Positions 17,502 to 27,430 of a stretch of DNA of 64,000 nt are shown piece after piece. Under the pieces are notes generated by a model. That model worked only from the letters and a program-made list of their open reading frames with translations, searched no databases and had not been told where the DNA came from. The stretch's first letter is position 1. The number at the start of each line of letters is the position of its first letter. The stretch comes from Qipengyuania sp. (lineage in GTDB: Bacteria; Pseudomonadota; Alphaproteobacteria; Sphingomonadales; Sphingomonadaceae), in the NCBI GenBank assembly GCA_019745075.1, contig JAIETR010000002.1, forward strand, positions 62,001-126,000. The letters run 5' to 3'. A program made the translations under genes and the position numbers.

Positions 17502-18989
17502 ATGCGCACTTCCCTCCTGTCTATAGGCGCGATTGCCATTCTCGCGGGCTGCACCGTCGGTCCCGATTACAAGGGTCCGGCGCCGCTTCCGCCGGCGGCG
17601 CGGCCAGGTCCGTCATTCGTTCGCGCGCCCGCGTCGACATCCGCCGAGGAACCGGTGCTGGCGCAGTGGTGGCTGGCGCTTGGCGATCCCGTGCTCAACA
17701 CGCTGGAAGCGCGTGCCCTCGCCGGAAACCCTGGGCTCGAAGCCGCTCAGGCGCGCATCGAGCAGGCGCGCCAGAATGTGCGCTATGAGCGCGCACAGCG
17801 CCTGCCGACCGGAGCCGCGCAGGGGACTTACATCCATGCCGATCTGCCGGGGCTGGACCTGGGACCCGAGAATGGAGGCTCGACCGGCGGCACGCCCGGC
17901 CAGCCGGCGACCGGTGGTTCGTCTGCTCCAGTGGATACGACGATCAGCTTCTTCAATCTGGGCCTCAACGCCAACTGGGAACTCGACCTGTGGGGCAAGC
18001 AGCGCCGCATCGCCGAGTCGGCGAATGCCCAGCTCGGGGCGGCGGTCGCCAGCGCCGCCGACGCCCAGGTCCAGCTTACCGCGGAGGTCGCGCAGGCCTA
18101 TCTCAACGTCCGTGAGCGCCAACACCGCCTGGCCTCGTTGGATCGCGCCCGCGACATGCGTGCCAGGCAGCTCGACCTGGCCGAGCAGCGGTTTCGCCGC
18201 GGAACGGTCGCGGCATTCGAGGTCGAACGGGCTCGGACGCAGCTCAATGCCACGGATACCGACCTTGCTTCGGTGACGGCCGAGCTCGAATCCTATCTCA
18301 ATGCGCTGGCCGCCCTTACCGGCGCCGCGCCCGGAGCAGTCGACCCGCTGCTGGCCGGACGCGCGGCAATTCCCTTGCCGCCCGCCAGTGTGCCGGTGGG
18401 AGATCCCGCCTCGCTCATCGCCCGCCGGCCCGACGTGCGCGCCGCGGAGCGAAATATCGGGGCGGCCAATGCGCAGGTCGGCGCCGTGGAAGCCGCGCGG
18501 CTTCCGACGATCAGCTTCATGGGCATTCTGGGGATCGGTGGGCCGGACGTCGGCGACCTGCTCGATCTCGGAAATATCAGCAAGATCGCCATCCCCCGTA
18601 TCCAATGGGGCGTGCTCGATTTCGGCCGCAGCCTGGCCCGCCTGCGGCAGGCGCGCTCGGCTCGCGACGAAGCGGAAGCGAACTATCGCCAGGCGGTCCT
18701 GGGAGCGCTCCAGGACGTGGAAACTTCCCTGTCGCGCTTCGGGCATCAGCGCCGGGCGGTGGCCGCCCTGGCCCAGGTCGCGGCTTCGGCAGACCGCTCG
18801 TCAAAGCTCATGCGTCAACGTCATGATGCCGGCGCGGCGTCGCTTTCGGACGCGCTTGATGCCGAACGGCAGGCGCTGGAGGCCGAGCGCAATCTGGCCG
18901 CGGCGACCGCGGCGCTGACCGGCAGCTTCGTCGCAGTGCAGAAGTCGCTCGGCCTCGGCTGGCAGTTGCCATCAGCGGCGCCTGACTGA
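17502..18989 (+). CDS. OprM/NodT-family outer-membrane efflux lipoprotein
   Basis: A 495-residue protein with a lipoprotein signal (IAILAGCTVGPDYKGP, lipidated Cys near residue 17) and two outer-membrane efflux repeats. NWELDLWGKQRRIAESANAQ marks the first repeat and IQWGVLDFGRSLARLRQA the second, both typical of the TolC-like NodT family. It lies 7 bp after emrB and completes a tripartite pump. Confidence 0.94.
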   Translation: MRTSLLSIGAIAILAGCTVGPDYKGPAPLPPAARPGPSFVRAPASTSAEEPVLAQWWLALGDPVLNTLEARALAGNPGLEAAQARIEQARQNVRYERAQRLPTGAAQGTYIHADLPGLDLGPENGGSTGGTPGQPATGGSSAPVDTTISFFNLGLNANWELDLWGKQRRIAESANAQLGAAVASAADAQVQLTAEVAQAYLNVRERQHRLASLDRARDMRARQLDLAEQRFRRGTVAAFEVERARTQLNATDTDLASVTAELESYLNALAALTGAAPGAVDPLLAGRAAIPLPPASVPVGDPASLIARRPDVRAAERNIGAANAQVGAVEAARLPTISFMGILGIGGPDVGDLLDLGNISKIAIPRIQWGVLDFGRSLARLRQARSARDEAEANYRQAVLGALQDVETSLSRFGHQRRAVAALAQVAASADRSSKLMRQRHDAGAASLSDALDAERQALEAERNLAAATAALTGSFVAVQKSLGLGWQLPSAAPD

Positions 18990-19477
18990 TGGAAACGCGT
19001 TCCAATATCCTGTTCATGGCAATCGTTCGAGGCATGCTGATCGTCGGGTTGCCTTGTAGTCGGGGGCAGATCCTAGGATGCCCGCTATGATATCTGGTTT
19101 CAGCAAGAGCGTGTCCGGCCTGGGAGTAGGGCGCTGCGGTCACGATGTCGGGCGTCACAGTCGACCGCGTTAGTTCCGTTCGCCCCGCTCCGTGAAATCC
19201 AGAAGATAGTCTGGTTACCGTTGGGCGGTACATCGTCGTCAGGTGGGGCGGAGAGATCGACTGGTCCGTTCCGCGATCGATGTCCGATTCGCTGACAGTC
19301 CACCTGGAAAGATGGGAGGGGGTGGGCCAGAAGTTGAGGCTGGGGATGCAGGCCTAGCACCGATGCCAGCTCGCCTTGGGTGCCACTCCGGCCGGTCAAC
19401 TTCGGCTCATAATGGTTCGCGGCACTTGACGTTCTCCCCTGATTGTTGCCAGTCAGAGGTAGTAGGGTCTCGCTCCT
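18990..19477. other. gene-free stretch between the pump operon and the IS remnant
   Basis: About 490 bp without a supported gene. Short open frames on both strands have no recognisable domain, no good ribosome site and unusual composition. No tRNA, hairpin terminator or repeat stands out. It may be debris from the insertion and deletion events that truncated alkK next door. Confidence 0.4.
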
Positions 19478-19860
19478 TCATGATGGTTGTTTGATGGGAT
19501 GGCGTTCGCCGGCGATCACGGCCGGGGTCTTCCCGCCCATTTTCGAGTGTGGCCTGACCGTGTAGTAGTCGTGCCGCCATGCGGCGAGGACGAACCGGGC
19601 ATGAGCCATTGATGTGAACAGCGTCTCGTTGAGGCATTCGTCACGCAGACGCTCGTTGAAGCTCTCGACGAAGCCGTTCTGCATCGGCTTGCCTGGTGCG
19701 ATTAACGCCACTCGACCAGCCGCTCCTGCGACCAGCACAGGATGGCCGACGAGGTCAGCTCGGTGCCGTTGTCGCCAATTACCGTGTGTGGCTTGCCTCG
19801 CAGACCGATCAGACTGGTCAGTTCGCCAGCGAGCCGCGCGCCGGAGAGCGACGTATCGGC
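19478..19860 (-). pseudogene. IS3-family transposase (OrfB) remnant, truncated and frameshifted
   Basis: The minus strand encodes the C-terminal integrase core of an IS3-family transposase. Frame one has LRGKPHTVIGDNGTELTSSA and ends WSQERLVEWR-stop. The next frame continues IAPGKPMQNGFVESFNERLR (catalytic Asp in DNGTE, Glu in FVESFN) and TVRPHSKMGG. The switch lies near 19700-19710, where one base is missing from the codons that would read EWHY-IAPGKP. The N-terminal half and OrfA are absent; the upstream side joins directly to alkK. It cannot make active transposase. Confidence 0.85.
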
Positions 19861-20040
19861 CCCCAGCACTTCAAGCGCTTTGGCGAGCTGACCTGAGCGC
19901 CGGGCAGCGTCGGCACAGGTATGACGGTGGATCAGACCTTCGACCGACCAAGACACGATCTCGTCGTCGCCATGATATTCAGCCGCATGCTCGATAAGCT
20001 GTGAGATCAGCAACGGGCGGTCCATCATCAGACCCAACAT
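19861..20040 (-). pseudogene. alkK: alkK, medium-chain acyl-CoA synthetase, first ~60 codons only
   Basis: From an ATG at 20040 with a good ribosome site (GAGGGAA), the frame reads MLGLMMDRPLLISQLIEHAA, EYHGDDEIVSWSVEGLIHRH and then QLAKALEVLGAD. This is the typical N-terminus of AlkK-type acyl-CoA ligases. The homology stops near 19860 and the frame passes straight into IS3 transposase sequence. The AMP-binding and catalytic domains are missing, so the gene is dead. It lies 53 bp behind alkL at the end of the alk operon, where alkK is expected. Confidence 0.8.
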
Positions 20041-20092
20041 TCGGATTCCCTCTTGATATTCAGTTCCTCCGTTAAGAAGCGCCCGATCGAGC

Positions 20093-20779
20093 CTAAAACC
20101 GGTAAGAGACTCCGACGTTCGCCAGAATCGGGTCGATGTCCAAACTCGTCCGGACAGGCACTCCACCCAGCGAACCGGTAGCGTGCGTGGAGAAGGGAAC
20201 GTATCGAACGTCAGCGTTCAGCATCCATGCTGTGTCAAGCTCGTACCGAACACCCACCTGAGCCGCAGGCGCCCAACTGTCGTCGATGCTGAAATTAGCC
20301 AGAGCCCTGTCACGCTCATTGAGAAAGACGATCCGCCCGACGCCAACCCCCAGATAGGGATGAACCTTGCCAAGATCGTTGAAATGGTACTGGGCCGACA
20401 AGATGACTGGCCCATAGTTGACTTTGGCGAGTGTTCCGATCGGCTCAAGTGAGCCGGCGCCGTCAATTTCCGCGGTCGCCGGTACGCCGAGAAACAAATC
20501 CGCGGCAATATTCGGCGTGAAGAAATATCCGATATCAACGGTCGCCGACGTGGCGTTCCCGATCCTCACATTCGAGCCGGGGACAGGCCCCCCCGCCAAG
20601 GTGATGTCGGGGGCATCCTCATCCACGAAGACATGGGTTACATTCAGGCTTACGGCCCAACGCTTGAATTCTTCCGAATCCTGCGCCCACGCGGCCTGGG
20701 ACGCGAAGGCCCAGAGCAGGGCGAACCCCGCGGCGAATTGCAAAGGCCTTGCGGAGACGGGCCTGGCTTTGTCAGTCAT
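20093..20779 (-). CDS. alkL: AlkL/OmpW-family outer-membrane channel for alkane uptake
   Basis: A 228-residue outer-membrane protein. The ATG at 20779 gives a signal peptide ending ASQAAWAQDSE; an in-frame ATG at 20824 adds 15 residues that weaken it. The mature protein has alternating beta-strands with the OmpW signatures VDIGYFFTPNIAADLFLG and GPVILSAQYHFNDLGKVHPY, and ends with Phe (VGVSYRF), as outer-membrane barrels do. AlkL of the GPo1 alk operon belongs to this family and imports alkanes. Position between alkJ and alkK supports alkL over a generic ompW. Confidence 0.88.
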   Translation of the reverse strand: MTDKARPVSARPLQFAAGFALLWAFASQAAWAQDSEEFKRWAVSLNVTHVFVDEDAPDITLAGGPVPGSNVRIGNATSATVDIGYFFTPNIAADLFLGVPATAEIDGAGSLEPIGTLAKVNYGPVILSAQYHFNDLGKVHPYLGVGVGRIVFLNERDRALANFSIDDSWAPAAQVGVRYELDTAWMLNADVRYVPFSTHATGSLGGVPVRTSLDIDPILANVGVSYRF

Positions 20780-20905
20780 GAAACGATCCTCCCTGTTGTA
20801 CGCCGTCGCTTGGCCGGACGGCATTGGTGATGGTCCGTGTTGTTTCGAGGTCCGCGAAGCCCGCGCGCTCCCGAGCGGCGCGGCGGCTTCGCCTTGCCGG
20901 CCAGG

Positions 20906-22531
20906 CTAGGCCGCCGCCTCCCTGGCGCGCGCGACGCCGGCTTCCTGTTCGCCGAGAATGATCCCGGCGGCGCGTTCCGCGATCATCATCGTCGGCGCAT
21001 TGGTGTTGCCCGCGACCAGCGTCGGCATGATCGAGGCGTCGACCACGCGAAGCCCCTCCACGCCGCGCACGCGCAGCGATGGATCGACCACCGATTCGGA
21101 ATCGCGGCCCATGCGGCAGGTGCCGACGGGATGGTAGATCGTCTCCGCCCGCTGGCGGATATCTGCGATGATCTCCGCCTCGCTCTGGACCGACGGCCCG
21201 GGCACCAGCTCGGTCTTCGAAAAGGCCGCCATGGACGGGGCCGACAATATCTGCCGCCCGAGCCGCACCGCCGCGACCATCGTCTCGAGATCCTCGGGCG
21301 CCGAGAGATAATTGGGGTCGATCAGCGGATCGTCGAGCGGGTCCGGGCTCTGCAGCCCGATCCGGCCCCGGCTCTTGGGCAGGAGGTCGCAGACATGCAG
21401 GGTATAGCCATATCCCAGCGCGATTTGCCGCCCATGATCCTTCAGCAGCGTGGGCAGGAAATGGAACTGGAGGTTCGGCCGGCTCCGTGAAGGCGAGCTT
21501 TTGATGAAGCCGCCCGATTCCGCGACGTTGCTCGTCAGGAAGCCCTTCCGGAGGAAGGCGTAGGAAAAGGCTCCGGCCAGCGCCCGCGGGATGAAGGAGG
21601 GCGCGATTCCGATCGGCGTGCGGTCGTTCGCCTCATGCATGATCGTGATGTCGAGATGATCCTGCAGATTCTTTCCGACGGCCGGAAGATCGACGACCAC
21701 CGGAATGCCGAGCGCGTTCAGCTCGGTCGCGTCGCCGATGCCCGAAAGCTGCAGCAAGTGGGGGGAATTGACGGCACCACCCGACAGGATGACCTCGCCC
21801 TGGGTGCGAACGTCGAACCTCTCGCCGCCCGCCGAATAGGTGACGCCGACCGCCTTGCGGCCCTCCAGGATGATCCGGGTCGCGCGCGCGCCGGTGACGA
21901 TCCGCAGGTTCGGCCGGTCCCTGGCCTTGGAGAGGAAGGCGCGCGCCGAGCTCCAGCGCCGGCCGCGATGCTGGGTGACCTGGTAGAAGCCGACGCCTTC
22001 GTGAGTCTCGGCGTTGAAATCGGCGCTGTACGGATATTGGAGCTCCCGGCCGGCCTCGACGAAGGCGTCGCTCAGGCGGTTGCGGGTCGGAAGGTCGCAG
22101 ACATGCAGGTCGCCGTTGCCGCCATGATAGTCGCAGGTGCCGAATTTCGCATTGGTCTCCATCGCCTTGAACAGGGGAAGCACGTTGTCGTACGACCAGA
22201 TCGGACCCGCCGCCTCGGCCCAGGCGTCATAATCGTCGCGATGCCCGCGAATATAGACCATCGCGTTGATCGAGCTCGATCCGCCGAGCGTCTTGCCGCG
22301 CGGCCAGAACAGCCGCCGACCGTTCAGATTGGCCTGGGGCTCGGTCTCGAACGCCCAGTTGAGCGTCTTGTTCTTCGAAAGGAGCGCGATCCCGATCGGC
22401 ATGTGGATCAACAGGCTGCGGTCCGCCGGGCCGGCCTCGAGCAGGCAGACCTTGGTCCGGGGATTGGCCGACAAACGCTCCGCCAGCAAGCAGCCGGCTG
22501 ACCCGGCCCCAACGATTATGTAGTCGAACAT
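20906..22531 (-). CDS. alkJ: AlkJ-like GMC-family alcohol dehydrogenase
   Basis: A 541-residue FAD enzyme of the GMC family. The N-terminus has the dinucleotide fold [23 protein letters not shown] signature 1 is in [20 protein letters not shown] (about residues 79-98) and the C-terminal active-site His lies in [12 protein letters not shown]. AlkJ oxidises medium-chain 1-alkanols to aldehydes at the inner membrane and passes electrons to quinone. It follows the aldehyde dehydrogenase by 50 bp in the alk operon. Confidence 0.9.
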   Translation of the reverse strand: MFDYIIVGAGSAGCLLAERLSANPRTKVCLLEAGPADRSLLIHMPIGIALLSKNKTLNWAFETEPQANLNGRRLFWPRGKTLGGSSSINAMVYIRGHRDDYDAWAEAAGPIWSYDNVLPLFKAMETNAKFGTCDYHGGNGDLHVCDLPTRNRLSDAFVEAGRELQYPYSADFNAETHEGVGFYQVTQHRGRRWSSARAFLSKARDRPNLRIVTGARATRIILEGRKAVGVTYSAGGERFDVRTQGEVILSGGAVNSPHLLQLSGIGDATELNALGIPVVVDLPAVGKNLQDHLDITIMHEANDRTPIGIAPSFIPRALAGAFSYAFLRKGFLTSNVAESGGFIKSSPSRSRPNLQFHFLPTLLKDHGRQIALGYGYTLHVCDLLPKSRGRIGLQSPDPLDDPLIDPNYLSAPEDLETMVAAVRLGRQILSAPSMAAFSKTELVPGPSVQSEAEIIADIRQRAETIYHPVGTCRMGRDSESVVDPSLRVRGVEGLRVVDASIMPTLVAGNTNAPTMMIAERAAGIILGEQEAGVARAREAAA

Positions 22532-22581
22532 CTAAATCTCCGGGCTGGTGCTTATCGGGACCGCTCCCCTGTTTTCGATGA

Positions 22582-24036
22582 TCACCCGAGGATGCGGACG
22601 GTGAGATTGATCAGCTTCTTCACCAGCGGCGTGTAGGGCGGGAAAAGAAGGGCGAGGATGGAGAACCTGTCGCGCAGGATCGCCCGCTCGTGGGAAAATG
22701 CCTTGAAGCCGTAAAAGCCGTGCGCGTTGCCGAGGCCGCTATTGTTGACGCCGCCGAAGGGCAGGTTGGGATGCAGGAAATGGACAACATTGTGGTTGAT
22801 GCAGACCCCGCCGGAACTGGTCTGATCGATGATGTCCCGCCACGAAGCCGCGCTCTTGCTGAAGATATAGAGGGCGAGCGGCTTGGGCCCCGCGTTGATC
22901 GCGTGCACCACGCGGTCGATATCGTCATATTCGATGATCGGCAGGACCGGGCCGAATATCTCTTCCCGGGAAATCGCCATTTCGGGCGTGGTCCCGCCGA
23001 GCAGGGTCGGCGAGAAATAATTCTGGCTGGGATCGCGCGCGCCGCCTTCCACAATGGTCGCGCCCTGTGACGTCGCATCGTCGGTGAGCGCGCTCAGCCG
23101 TTCGAAATGGCGCGGATTGACGATCCGGCCATAATCCGGGCCGCTCTTGCGCTCGGCGTCGCTTCGCCCGTAGGTCCGGGCGATCTGGCGCCGCATCGCA
23201 TCGGCCAGGGCCTGCGCCCGGCTGCGGTCGACATAGATATGGTCGGGGGCGATGCAGGTCTGGCCGTTGTTCGAGAATTTGCCCCAGATGATCTTCTTCG
23301 CCGCATCCTCGATATCCGCCGTCGAATCGACGATCGTCGGAGACTTGCCGCCGAGCTCGAGCGTCACCGAGGTCAGGTGCTTCGCGGCGGCCGCCATCAC
23401 GATCTTGCCGACCTGGGGGCTGCCGGTGAAGAAGATGTGGTCGAAGGGCAGGTCGAGCAGCGCCTGGGACACCGCAGCGTCGCCCTCGCAGACGGCGACT
23501 TGGTCCTGGGGGAAGGTCTCCTCGACGATGTCCCGGATCAGGGCGGAGGTGGCCGGGGTCAGCTCCGAAGGCTTGAGGATGACGCTGTTTCCGGCCGCCA
23601 GCGCCGACGCCAGGGGGCCGAAGCTCAGATTGAGCGGATAGTTCCAGGGGGCGATGATCAGGCAGACGCCCTTGGGCTGGTAGCGCACCTCCGCCGCGGT
23701 TCCGAACATGCCGAGCGAGGCGGGGACCGGGCGCGGCCGCATCCAAGCGCGCAAGTGGCGCTTGGCGTGGGAAATTTCCTGGTAGACCGGGAAAATCTCG
23801 GTCAGCCGCACCTCGGATTCGGGCTTGCGGAAATCCGCGTGGAGCGCCCGGATGATGTCGTCCTCCCGGCGCCGGATCGTCTCCTTGAGCCGCGACAGGC
23901 TGGCCAGCCGGTCCTTGCGGGTGAACCGCGCCCGGTTCCGCTCGGTCGCTTCGCGCTGGCGGGCGAACAGGCTTTCGATCGGGCCCGTATCGACGGGGCG
24001 GGCGGGCTCGACACTGGTCAATGCATGCACGCTCAT
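22582..24036 (-). CDS. alkH: AlkH-like ALDH3-type aldehyde dehydrogenase
   Basis: A 484-residue aldehyde dehydrogenase. The catalytic Glu is in [14 protein letters not shown] and the nucleophile Cys in [13 protein letters not shown] (near residue 260). The C-terminus, [17 protein letters not shown], is hydrophobic and may anchor it to the membrane, as in ALDH3-type and coniferyl-aldehyde dehydrogenases. In this operon it should oxidise fatty aldehydes from AlkJ. I placed the start at ATG 24036; an upstream in-frame start at 24114 would overlap the rubredoxin gene. Confidence 0.9.
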   Translation of the reverse strand: MSVHALTSVEPARPVDTGPIESLFARQREATERNRARFTRKDRLASLSRLKETIRRREDDIIRALHADFRKPESEVRLTEIFPVYQEISHAKRHLRAWMRPRPVPASLGMFGTAAEVRYQPKGVCLIIAPWNYPLNLSFGPLASALAAGNSVILKPSELTPATSALIRDIVEETFPQDQVAVCEGDAAVSQALLDLPFDHIFFTGSPQVGKIVMAAAAKHLTSVTLELGGKSPTIVDSTADIEDAAKKIIWGKFSNNGQTCIAPDHIYVDRSRAQALADAMRRQIARTYGRSDAERKSGPDYGRIVNPRHFERLSALTDDATSQGATIVEGGARDPSQNYFSPTLLGGTTPEMAISREEIFGPVLPIIEYDDIDRVVHAINAGPKPLALYIFSKSAASWRDIIDQTSSGGVCINHNVVHFLHPNLPFGGVNNSGLGNAHGFYGFKAFSHERAILRDRFSILALLFPPYTPLVKKLINLTVRILG

Positions 24037-24094
24037 CGGGCTTTCCTTCGAACGATCATCGGGGGGACGGCGAGAGGGCTGGCGAGGCGGTCGT

Positions 24095-24313
24095 TCACGG
24101 CTCGATGCGCTCATAAGCTTCCTTGGTCGCGCCGCAGTCGGGGCAGTACCAATCGGCGGGCACGTCGGCCCATCGCGTGCCCGGGGCTAGGCCCGTCTCC
24201 GGGTCGCCGAGCGCCTCGTCGTAGATGTGGCCGCACGTCACGCAGTGCCATTTCGTGAACGGCGCCGCTTCCCCCGACGGCTGCGGGGACCGGGCCTGGT
24301 CGTCCCAGCTCAC
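24095..24313 (-). CDS. alkG: rubredoxin (AlkG type)
   Basis: A 72-residue electron carrier. The iron site is formed by [15 protein letters not shown] and [14 protein letters not shown], two CxxC motifs. The GTG start at 24313 overlaps the stop of the other rubredoxin gene (GTGA). It should carry electrons from the AlkT reductase to AlkB. The KEAYE motif after the second CxxC resembles the class that can support AlkB hydroxylation, which is established for AlkG2-like rubredoxins; exact class needs comparison. Confidence 0.88.
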   Translation of the reverse strand: MSWDDQARSPQPSGEAAPFTKWHCVTCGHIYDEALGDPETGLAPGTRWADVPADWYCPDCGATKEAYERIEP

Positions 24314-24501
24314 GCCGCGACCCCGCCGATCCCGCTCATGCCCAAGGGGATGAAATCGGGCTTGTCGCGCACCGCGCAATCGGGGCAGGCCCAGTCATCG
24401 GGAACCTGCGCCCAAGGCGTGTGAGGAGGGAAGCCTTCATGGGCCTCGCCCTTTTCCTCGTCGTAGACGTAGCTGCAATCGGGACATTGATATCGCGCCA
24501 T
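24310..24501 (-). CDS. alkF: rubredoxin (second copy)
   Basis: A 63-residue rubredoxin starting MARYQCPDCSYVYDEEKGEA, with a second CxxC in WACPDCAVRDKPDFIPLG. The start at 24501 is preceded by a short in-frame extension that is not needed. Tandem rubredoxins with AlkB mirror alkF-alkG of GPo1, in which only one supports hydroxylation; which of the two works here cannot be told from sequence. The residues after the second CxxC (VRDKPDF) differ from the neighbouring copy. Confidence 0.85.
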   Translation of the reverse strand: MARYQCPDCSYVYDEEKGEAHEGFPPHTPWAQVPDDWACPDCAVRDKPDFIPLGMSGIGGVAA

Positions 24502-24667
24502 GACGCCGCTTTCCTTCCTGGACATGAGTTGCGAAGATGCCGCCGGCAGGGCGGCCGCTGGGAACGATGCGATCGGCCCCTGCTCCCCGGCCGGACCCGG
24601 CCGCGGGGCTCGCTGGGGCTCCCTCGGGGAGGCACGGACGCCTCCCCGAATCGCCAGATCGGCCAGC

Positions 24668-25876
24668 CTATTCGGCCGCGATCCGCGCGGCCTCGCGCGC
24701 TCGACCGTATTTGCGGGTGATCCGCTTCCGGCTCGCCGGATCGATCTGGATCTTGCCCAGGTCGCCGCCCGCCCATGCCACGACCCGCCGGTCCATCACC
24801 GACCAGAAGATCGGCGGGACCATCGCGATGAAGAACATGCCGGGATAGCCGGTCGGCAATTCGGGCAGGTCCCTGAAGTCCCGCAGCGACTGATAGCTGC
24901 GGGTCGGATGCGCATGGTGATCGGAATGCCGCTGCAGGTGGAAGAGGATCAGGTTCGAGGCGATGTGGTTGCTGTTCCAGGAATGCCGGGGCTGGGCGCG
25001 CTCGTAGCGTCCGTCCGCCATCTTCTCGCGCAGCAATCCATAATGCTCGATATAGTTGGCGCTGGTGAGCTGCCACCATCCGAATGCCATCTGGATGGGC
25101 AGGAAGACGAGCAGCTTCGGATCGGGCCCGAGCACGAGGATCAGCGTCGTGTAGATCGCCACGCTGAGCAGCAGCGGCGGGATGATCTCGTTGCTGAGGC
25201 TCCATTCGCTCTTGCCGACGCGCTCCAGCCGCACCTTTTCCAGATTCCAAGCGCGCCGGAACGCGCCCGGAATCTCGCGCAGCGAGAATTTGTAGATGCT
25301 CTCGCCCATCCGGGAGGTGGCCGGATCCTCGGGAGTCGCCACGTCGCGATGGTGGCCCTTATTGTGCTCGATGAAGAAGTGGCCGTAGCCGACCACGGCG
25401 AGGACGATCTTGGCCATCCACCGGTCGAACGCCCGCTTCTTGTGGCCGAGCTCATGGCCGGTGTTCAGCGCGAGGCCGTTGACGATGCCCAGGGAGAAAG
25501 CGAGGGCGATGACCTCCCACCAGGCCATGGGCTGGGTCGCGACCCACCATGCCGAGACGATCAGCGAGGCATAATGGACCGGGACGGTGAGATAGGTGAG
25601 GATTCGGTAGTAGCGATCCGCCTCGAGGCGCGCCACCGCCGCTTCCGGGGGATTGTTCGGATCGTTTCCGAACAGGCCGTCGAAGATCGGGATGATCCCG
25701 TACCAAATGATCAGGGTGAGCGCGTAGAAGATGCCCCACCCCGTCTGGCTGACAAGGTACAGTCCGATCAGGGGCGCCGCCGGCCAGATGACCGACAACA
25801 TCCAAAGATAGCGCTTCCTGTCGACATAGCGATCCGGCGCGTTATCGGCGGACGGATTTCGTGCGATAGTGCTCAT
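24668..25876 (-). CDS. alkB: AlkB, membrane alkane 1-monooxygenase
   Basis: A 402-residue membrane di-iron enzyme that hydroxylates the terminal carbon of alkanes. All histidine boxes are present: HELGHKK near residue 141, EHNKGHHRDVATPEDPA near 172 and LQRHSDHHAHPTRSYQ near 314, plus NYIEHYGLLR. Six hydrophobic segments fit the AlkB topology. It is the first gene of the minus-strand alk operon and is divergent from alkT; a candidate AlkS site lies 105 bp upstream of its ATG. Length matches GPo1 AlkB (401 aa). Confidence 0.97.
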   Translation of the reverse strand: MSTIARNPSADNAPDRYVDRKRYLWMLSVIWPAAPLIGLYLVSQTGWGIFYALTLIIWYGIIPIFDGLFGNDPNNPPEAAVARLEADRYYRILTYLTVPVHYASLIVSAWWVATQPMAWWEVIALAFSLGIVNGLALNTGHELGHKKRAFDRWMAKIVLAVVGYGHFFIEHNKGHHRDVATPEDPATSRMGESIYKFSLREIPGAFRRAWNLEKVRLERVGKSEWSLSNEIIPPLLLSVAIYTTLILVLGPDPKLLVFLPIQMAFGWWQLTSANYIEHYGLLREKMADGRYERAQPRHSWNSNHIASNLILFHLQRHSDHHAHPTRSYQSLRDFRDLPELPTGYPGMFFIAMVPPIFWSVMDRRVVAWAGGDLGKIQIDPASRKRITRKYGRAREAARIAAE

Positions 25877-25980
25877 CCGGCGTTCTCCTCATCCCAAGGA
25901 AGACACATTCACTGTGTTCCCAAAATCGGTTCTGATTGACCGTTCCGAGCAAATGGGAGTTATCATGGTCACGGAACAAC

Positions 25981-25997
25981 CCCACTAAAGTGTGGTT
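25981..25997. promoter_or_regulatory. candidate AlkS operator between alkB and alkT
   Basis: The gap between alkB and alkT contains CCACTAAAGTGTGG, an imperfect inverted repeat (CCAC...GTGG). A 15-bp segment, CACTAAAGTGTGGTT at 25983-25997, recurs with one mismatch upstream of alkS at 27431-27445. On the alkB side it would sit about where a -35 box belongs, relative to a TGATAA-like -10 (complement of 25960-25965). On the alkT side a TATCTG at 26019-26024 could be the -10. Binding by AlkS is inferred from its occurrence in front of the alk genes. Confidence 0.6.
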
Positions 25998-26093
25998 TTT
26001 AACCTCCTTCGAATCCCCTATCTGAAACGGGCGCGCAGTCGCGGCTGGTGTCTGGAAGTCCACACGAGGCGCTCGGTTTTGGAGAGGGCCCCT

Positions 26094-27320
26094 ATGAGCG
26101 GACCGGACGCACATGTGTTGATCCTGGGCGCAGGCCATGCCGGTGGAACGGCCGCCGCCCTGCTTCGCCAATATGGATTCGCCGGCGCCATCACCCTGGT
26201 CGGCGAGGAGCCCGTCGCCCCTTATCATCGTCCGCCGCTGTCCAAGGCCTGGCTGAGGGACGGCGCCGCCGCGCCGCTCCCCTTGAAGCCGGCGGAATTC
26301 TACGCCGCCAACGGCATCGATTTCCGGCCCGGCATTCGCGCCGAAAAGCTCGATCGCCCGGCCAGGATGGTGACGCTGTCGACGGGTGAAGTCCTCACCT
26401 ACCATTTCCTGATCATCGCCACCGGCGCCCGGCCGATCAAGCTGCCGGTTGCGGGATCGGACCTGGAGGGCGTGCTGGAGCTGCGAACGGCGGCCGACGC
26501 CGAACGGCTCCGCGCCGCGCTGGGGGCGGGCCGGCGCCTGGCGGTGATCGGCGGCGGCTATATCGGGCTGGAGGTCGCCGCGTCCGCGCGGGCGCTCGGC
26601 GCGGAGGTGACGGTGATCGAGCGCGAAGCACGGCTGCTCGCGCGGGTCGCCTGCCCGGAGCTTTCTGCCGTCTTCCTCGATTATCACTGCAAGCAGGGCG
26701 TGGGTTTCGAATTGGCGGCGACGGTGTCGGGATTCGAGGGGCAGGATGGACGCGTGAGCGGAGTCAGGCTCGACGACGGCCGCACCATCGCCTGCGACGC
26801 CGTTTTGATCGGAGTCGGCGCCGCCCCCAATGACGAGCTCGCGCGGGACGCGGGGCTGGACACGGCCTGCGGCGTCATCGTTGATCTGGAAGCCCGGACC
26901 GCGGATCCGGCCATCTTCGCCATCGGCGATGTGGCGCTCCGGCCCATGCCGATTTATGACCGCATGTTTCGCATGGAGAGCGTACCCAACGCCCTGGAAC
27001 AGGCCAGACAGGCCGCCAGCGCCATCGTCGGCCGCGCCCCACCGCCGGGCGAGGTGCCATGGCAGTGGTCCGACCAGTACGATCTGAAGCTGCAGATCGC
27101 CGGCTACGCCTTCGACGTCGACCGCGTCCTTCTGCGCGGCGATCCCGCCACCGCCAGGTTCGCAATCTTCCATTTGAAGGGCGATCAGGTCCAATGCGTC
27201 GAGGCGCTCAACTCGCCGCAGGATTTCATCTTCGGCAAACAACTGATCGCCAGTCGCAAGTCGGTTGACCTCGGCAAGCTGGGCGACCCGGCCATCGCCC
27301 TGAAAGAGATCGCGGCCTGA
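26094..27320 (+). CDS. alkT: AlkT-like rubredoxin/ferredoxin reductase
   Basis: A 408-residue NADH-dependent flavoprotein. The FAD fold is VLILGAGHAGGTAAALLRQY with APYHRPPLSK; the NADH fold is VIGGGYIGLEVAASARALGA; the second FAD contact is PAIFAIGDVALRP. This is the oxygenase-coupled reductase family that includes AlkT and BphA4. ATG at 26094 follows GGAGAGGG; an in-frame extension upstream to 25992 would run through the operator. It should feed the AlkB rubredoxins, and it is the only such reductase in the window, so it could also serve the P450 ferredoxin and the Rieske ferredoxin. Confidence 0.92.
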   Translation: MSGPDAHVLILGAGHAGGTAAALLRQYGFAGAITLVGEEPVAPYHRPPLSKAWLRDGAAAPLPLKPAEFYAANGIDFRPGIRAEKLDRPARMVTLSTGEVLTYHFLIIATGARPIKLPVAGSDLEGVLELRTAADAERLRAALGAGRRLAVIGGGYIGLEVAASARALGAEVTVIEREARLLARVACPELSAVFLDYHCKQGVGFELAATVSGFEGQDGRVSGVRLDDGRTIACDAVLIGVGAAPNDELARDAGLDTACGVIVDLEARTADPAIFAIGDVALRPMPIYDRMFRMESVPNALEQARQAASAIVGRAPPPGEVPWQWSDQYDLKLQIAGYAFDVDRVLLRGDPATARFAIFHLKGDQVQCVEALNSPQDFIFGKQLIASRKSVDLGKLGDPAIALKEIAA

Positions 27321-27430
27321 CTGCCCAATGGCAGGAAACTGAAATTTGGCGATCAGGGACGCTTGTCCTCGAACGCCGACGAGCGGCGAGCGAGGGCCGC
27401 GGTCTGCCGGCCCAGCCGGCCCAAAGCCCA

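Noticed and set aside
18990-19477. short open frames on both strands as possible genes
   Set aside because: No motif, no ribosome-binding site and no consistent codon pattern; the stretch borders an IS-mediated deletion.
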